Shown here in pieces: positions 59,601-64,000 of a DNA stretch of 64,000 nt. Numbering within the stretch: the first letter of the stretch is position 1; each line of letters starts with the position of its first letter. The DNA is from Lucifuga dentata. Taxonomy: Eukaryota; Chordata; Actinopteri; Ophidiiformes; Bythitidae. The stretch spans positions 198,672 to 262,671 of the forward strand of contig VXCM01000044.1 of NCBI GenBank assembly GCA_014773175.1, read 5' to 3'. The notes below the pieces were generated by a model. That model made no database searches, had not been told where the DNA came from, and saw only the letters and a list, made by a program, of their open reading frames with translations. The position numbers and the translations under genes were made by a program.

Positions 59601-61331
59601 GATGTGACAGTTTCTGCAACACAAAATGCAGAAATGACCAGAGATTATTCAGTTTATTCAAATAATATCAAGTATTATCAATTATTAAGTGTCTCTTCTG
59701 TGGAGAAATCAGAAGTATGAAGCAGATTTTCTGCTCGGCGATGTTAGAGAATGAACCTTCGGCAAACTTAATTGGTGTTTGTTGAAAAGTAATTCCTTCT
59801 TAAACAAGCATGTGAACTTTGAAATGCATGATTGTCGTGGTAAAACCTAGTATTGGTTGCTTAAAGGACCATACCAGTGATTTTTGCATGTTTAATCTCA
59901 ATAAATAATACCTGCATACACGTTATGTCACTGATAACCATTTTTCAAAATATAAAACCACCAGTATGGTCCTTTTAAAAGAATTAGAAAAGCGTTTTGT
60001 AAATAACTATAATAATGCAGCTTTAGGTTGATGTGTGTTACAGTTACCTCAAAGTCTCTGCGCTGCTCGAAGATGGGAATGATGAGCTTGTAGACATCAG
60101 CGATGAGCTCGTAACGCTCCGCCTTCCAGAGGCCGTCGGCGCACTCCTCCAACAGCTCCATCAGCACCTCCTGAACACACACACCATTAAGCCTCGTCCC
60201 TGCTTCCACAAGTAAATAGAGGTAAAAAAAAAAACAAAAGGAACATCTCTGCTTGTTCTTATTTGCCTAGACAGTTTTAATGAAGCTGAACTGTAGATAC
60301 TGCTTCCTGCAGAGATGGCAGATGGGGGAAGGAAATAAAACTATCAAGTCTAGCTCATAAAAAGCAAAAGCAAAGGGTAAAAGCGCACGACATTGCTTAA
60401 AGATATGTTGACCAACTCGTAAAAGCTCACACATTTTCTATCCATCACTTTCAATTTCGTGGGGTTATCAGTTAAAGAACACAGGCTCAAGTCAGCAAGG
60501 CGCTGACCTTGAGCCCTTTTGCCATTTTGCACGGCAGAAGCACTAAGCCCTGTGCCAAAGTCTACAAAATTTCTGCTTCATCTACAGCACAGAGCAATTG
60601 ATACTCTTCAGAGAGATAAGCAGTCATTGCCTGACATGTGGTTCCAATGAGGAACTTAAAATGCCGTCCGAAATGCTTGGTCAACATGGTGAGGTTGGCA
60701 GATATTCAAAACACGGCGGCTGTGGAAAGTATAATAGGTTAGAATCCAATGCTTTACCTCGTTGAAGTGAACATCCTGCATCCCCACGTCCTCCATCATG
60801 GCTGCCTCCTCGTCGATGTTTGGTGTGATGACACGGAAAGCCGAGCAGCCCTGCCTGAACATCCCTGACGTGATCAGAGAGATACACAGGAAGTGTGACA
60901 GTGGGTATAATCTGTATTTTGCTTAAGTTGCGCCCTCAGAAAAGGAAGAAATACAGAAGGATGTGTGATGTGTTCAGGATCTACAGGAATTTTCTTAGAA
61001 ATGGAAGGAAATTCACTTTTCAATCCCGCATGTACACATTAAATTCCTCAAATTTTGATCTTTGACGTTCACCAACACCTTGACAGACAGGAAATCTGCC
61101 TAAGGTGCCATGTTCAATAAAGAATGGATGTCAAGGGAGCTCACAACTCTGACCTGACAATGAACTGAGGCTTGCATAAAAACCTCTCACGCCCTCTAGA
61201 TTCCTACTAGCTGCACAGTATCCGGTTTGATATCTGAGGAAACCTGAGAGGGGATCTTATCTGGGGAATGTTTTTAACAGGATAATGAACGGACGACCCT
61301 TGGACAAGTGCTCATGCGGCACATGCAGATA

Positions 61332-61372
<41 letters not shown>

Positions 61373-63949
61373 GGGAGCGAGAGAGAGAGAGAGATCCATG
61401 TGTACATTCTATTCTGTATTTTGTTTTATAGCTCATAATATTGCTTTAATAAGCCACAAATGATGCAAATCAGGTTTATTAAACCAATATTCTGGGTTAC
61501 TCTTATACCTGCTATATATGACACATTTATGGCATTAAGTGGAATCATAAAAAGTACTGGAGAGTCACATGTAGTTATTTAAAAGTAACTCCTGTATCCT
61601 TGATTTACCTTTTCTCCACAAATACTCAGCCACCAGAGCAGCAACATGGACGTAGCACATGGCTGCCTGCAGGAAAAGTTCAGAAAAGTTCAGTTCTCCA
61701 CACCACCGCATGATTCAATTGCGAAAACTGAACGAAAAACCATGTTAATACCTCCGACAGATCTCCGTTCTTGTTGTGGATGCGTGCCATGCTGTCCAGC
61801 CAGGTCTTGCGGAGCTCCGGGGTGCTGGTGTATGACTTAGCCAAACTGTACTGGAGGTCCACCAGCATCTCCGGGTCGTTCTCGTGCTCCTTCATCTGCT
61901 CTGTGGCCATCAGCACCGTCCTGATCCGCTTCATCAGGTCCTTCACGTCCGACGGGAACGCCGTGTGCTGCAGGAAGAAAAAGTAGAACCCATCGTTTTA
62001 TCTAAGCGCCAAGGATTCCTGGTTTTCGTGACGTCTCGTGTTAAGCTCTCACCTTGATGTTCTTGTCGCTGTTGGCGCAGTTGTTGATGATGGAGAGGGA
62101 CTGCTGGAAACGGGTTCCTCCGATGCCAATGACGTCAGCGATCAGTTGGCTGACAGCAATTACCACCTGGACGAATGAAAGCAAAGAGTGCAGGAAATCA
62201 GTATGTACGCGGAGTAAAAGACAGATTTTCAGGCAGATGGACATACCTGCAGGTGTGTGCGTACAAACGACTTGCGACCGGTGTAGTCGAAGTTGCTCTT
62301 CATGAGGAAGTAGAGGAGGTGGGCTGCATCGCTACGGATGGAGCTCAGCTTGGAGTTACAGCATTTCAAGATCTCGTAGCACAGAGACGCACACATGTCT
62401 GCACGGCCGTCAAAGAAGGTACAGGGGAACTGGAAGACAAATGGATGGACTTAGGGAAAATTTGGTAAGGATGTGGAAAAGATGCTATGCTGCGGTTCAT
62501 CGGATTCGTTAAAATGCTTCAGCAGAGACTGGATCACCTTGTAGATGAAGGTCCTGAGCGAGGTGAAGACCTGTTTGAGGGCAGACTCTGACTGGGGGAT
62601 CTGCAGGAAGCACAGATGCACCTGGAAAACCTTCTTCATCAGGGGGTTGTGTCCCAAGTCTGAAATGAGCTGGGTCTGAGGACACAAGAGGAACAAGTCA
62701 CAGTTGGACCTGTTGTCTTGGCAGTAACGCAACATGGGTTTAAACGAACAAAATCACTGGTACGGTTCTTTAATCCGAGCTGGCTGATTTTGTCCCACCT
62801 TGAATCCCATGATAAAGATGCTGAGTGTGTCGAGCACAGTCAGACAGACCTCCGTGGACACATTGGCCTCCAGCAGGCATTGGCTGCTCACGTCTGCTTC
62901 CGTGTGGGAATACACTAAAATCACACACACAAGGTCAGAGGATAGATATCGCTTTATTGGAGCAATAAATCTGAATTTTGCTGCAGCACAGCGCAAATCT
63001 GCTTGAGTTTGATGAGGTCGTTGATCTGCGCTAATGACTAAACAATCACTTTGCTAGGTGCTTGTAATTCTTAATTGTCACCAATAGAGGTCAGTAAAAG
63101 TCAGGTTAATTGATGAATTGGCTCAAATAGGCTAAAAATGCCTTAAAATTTTAAAATTGGAGATGTCCTTTTCTCCGCTTTTACCACTAGTGGGGCTTAC
63201 TGTTGTTAAAGGTGTGGGCGTTCTCTAGAGTCCCTAGTTGCTGTAGGCGGGCATGCAGAATCCCCGCCCTGTTTCGAGACACAGGCAGAGTNTAGAGTCC
63301 CTAGTTGCTGTAGGCGGGCATGCAGAATCCCCGCCCTGTTTCGAGACACAGGCAGAGTCAGAGACTTCCTGTCTGGAGCCACAAGCCCCGCCCCCTCTTG
63401 GCTCCTGTTGGGTGAGGAAAAACCAAGAACATCATTACTTATATGTTGGGATATCAGTTGTCGCAACACTTTCGAGAGAAAAAATCACAGATAATGCGAA
63501 GAGTTTAGTAGGAGGTTATGTCTCAAACTGACAAACGAATGGCAAACAACACACACTGGCTTTGACGCTGGAGGAAAGAAAGTCAGAGTTTTGGGTAATT
63601 AGAAAAGACATCGTCATCATGCATTTAGGCAAAGAGAGAGAGGAAAAAGCTCTTACCCATGCAGGAGGGGCTCGGGGGCTGCAGCATTAACAACAAAAAA
63701 ACTTGCCAGCAGCGTTACAGCCAAGAGAACACACCGAAAGCAGGGGGTTAGAAGATTTGTTAAGGATTTAGCATTTGTAAGTGTGTGCATGGGTGTAAAT
63801 CAGTTAATTGCTTAAATATAGTGCAGATGATCAACAAAATTAGCTTCCATTTAAGGATCGCTTAAGATACAGAAAATTAAAGGGATTAACATTCACTCTA
63901 CCTGGCGATGAACCTTTTCCCCATGTATCTGAACTGATGAAGACAGACT
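56667..63949 (-). CDS. dock9: Dedicator of cytokinesis 9 (Cdc42 exchange factor), 3' part
   Basis: Guanine-nucleotide exchange factor of the DOCK-D (zizimin) group. Coding exons (5' to 3'): 63949-63902, 63404-63201 (holds a 67-base artefact), 62914-62799, 62675-62538, 62429-62247, 62166-62053, 61967-61752, 61666-61609, 60864-60758, 60170-60048, 59613-59500, a possible 6-base exon 59345-59340, 59053-58907, 58159-57949, 57611-57421, 57332-57232, 57124-56986, 56783-56667; about 753 residues, the C-terminal third of a roughly 2000-residue protein. Seen: [47 protein letters not shown], the DHR2 domain with [36 protein letters not shown] and [20 protein letters not shown] (the Val after SVQ fits the nucleotide-sensor position), ending in [17 protein letters not shown]. 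It continues past the right edge. Confidence 0.93.
58323..58739. mobile_element. TTAA-ended palindromic repeat, copy H, in dock9 intron
   Basis: Left end TTAAAGGACAATACC, right end GATGGTCCTTTAA. It is split by the insertion at 58425-58518. Confidence 0.68.
58425..58518 (+). mobile_element. Short retroelement tail inserted into repeat H
   Basis: Contains AATTTCCCTCTGGGACAATA followed by AAGTATTATCTTATCTT. This resembles the common 3' end of fish retroelements that end in a TATC-type microsatellite. It lies between the two halves of repeat H, so it inserted later. Confidence 0.5.
59128..59250. mobile_element. Short palindromic repeat, copy I (123 bp)
   Basis: TTAAAGGAGCACACCGGTGA at the left and its inverted form ending GTGGTCCTTTAA at the right. 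The two arms of about 38 bases can pair almost completely, with TTAA at both outer ends. Confidence 0.75.
59340..59345 (-). other. Candidate 6-base microexon of dock9 (Ala-Ala)
   Basis: On the minus strand a pyrimidine-rich acceptor (CTTGCCCCCTCCAAG) is followed by GCTGCG and a strong donor GTAAGT. It would add Ala-Ala in frame between GQ and GFFEDEDG. Mammalian DOCK9 isoforms carry an insert starting Ala-Ala at this place. Optional use is inferred. Confidence 0.4.
59861..59977. mobile_element. Short palindromic repeat, copy J (117 bp)
   Basis: TTAAAGGACCATACCAGTGA at the left and ACCAGTATGGTCCTTTTAA at the right. It is a deletion derivative like copy I, in a dock9 intron. Confidence 0.75.
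61333..61398. repeat. TG microsatellite followed by GA repeat
   Basis: About 18 TG units, then AAAAGGGAGCGA and a short GA run, in a dock9 intron. Confidence 0.9.
62740..62774. mobile_element. Palindromic repeat fragment, copy K
   Basis: Only the right arm remains: AAAATCACTGGTACGGTTCT then TTAA. It lies in a dock9 intron. Confidence 0.5.
63226..63358. repeat. Identical 66 bp copies around a single N inside a dock9 exon
   Basis: Bases 63226-63291 and 63293-63358 are identical, with N at 63292. The extra 67 bases shift the reading frame of the exon 63404-63201. Removing one copy and the N restores a 137-base exon whose phases fit both neighbours, so the duplication is taken as an assembly artefact. 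Confidence 0.9.
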
Positions 63950-64000
63950 CTGTGGGACAAAGACACTAGTTACTTTTGAATTATTTCTAGTTATTGTTTG

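Noticed and set aside
63657..63678. A 22-base exon candidate in dock9 between good splice sites
   Set aside because: Including it after exon 63949-63902 shifts the frame of the next exon, while direct joining keeps [10 protein letters not shown] in frame as in DOCK9.

Overview
The window is nuclear DNA of a ray-finned fish, most likely a percomorph-type teleost. It has compact intron-rich vertebrate genes, abundant CA/TG and GATA microsatellites, an L2-type LINE remnant of a common fish type, and a fish-type proglucagon. No bacterial, viral, rRNA, tRNA or CRISPR feature was seen. Six protein-coding genes were reconstructed exon by exon from reading frame, GT-AG borders and recalled vertebrate family sequences. 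No database search was run, so orthology calls rest on recognition.

Layout, left to right: (1) 1-3.5 kb, intergenic with an L2 LINE remnant. (2) 3.5-10.0 kb (+), dpp4-type dipeptidyl peptidase, 26 exons. (3) 12.0-15.0 kb (+), gcga, proglucagon encoding glucagon, GLP-1 and GLP-2. (4) 18.5-39.1 kb (-), slc4a10, a sodium/bicarbonate transporter with 24 coding exons and a 9.6 kb first intron. (5) 40.6-48.4 kb (+), stk24 (MST3 kinase), 11 coding exons. (6) 48.6-54.1 kb (-), slc15a1 (PEPT1 peptide transporter), 23 coding exons. (7) 55.8 kb to the right edge (-), the 3' half of dock9, including the C-terminal exchange-factor (DHR2) part. Its 5' half lies beyond the window.

The left three genes correspond to the human 2q24 neighbourhood (SLC4A10-DPP4-GCG-FAP). 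The right three correspond to human 13q32 (STK24-SLC15A1-DOCK9). The two blocks meet head to head between about 39.15 and 40.6 kb in sequence without gaps. The dpp4/gcga pairing puts a dipeptidyl peptidase next to the gene for its classical incretin substrate. The predicted GLP-1 keeps the cleavable His-Ala start, while GLP-2 starts His-Val.

A small palindromic TTAA-ended repeat family (about 11 copies) runs through introns and intergenic DNA. The assembly carries single-N joins. Four of them sit between identical 64-66 bp copies and look like unmerged contig overlaps, and one of these breaks the reading frame of a dock9 exon. No clearly new biological system was found. The most useful leads are the synteny junction, the alternative end of the GLP-1 exon, Val2 of GLP-2, the cluster of RFX X-box motifs around slc4a10, the repeat family, and an unexplained open frame in an slc4a10 intron.
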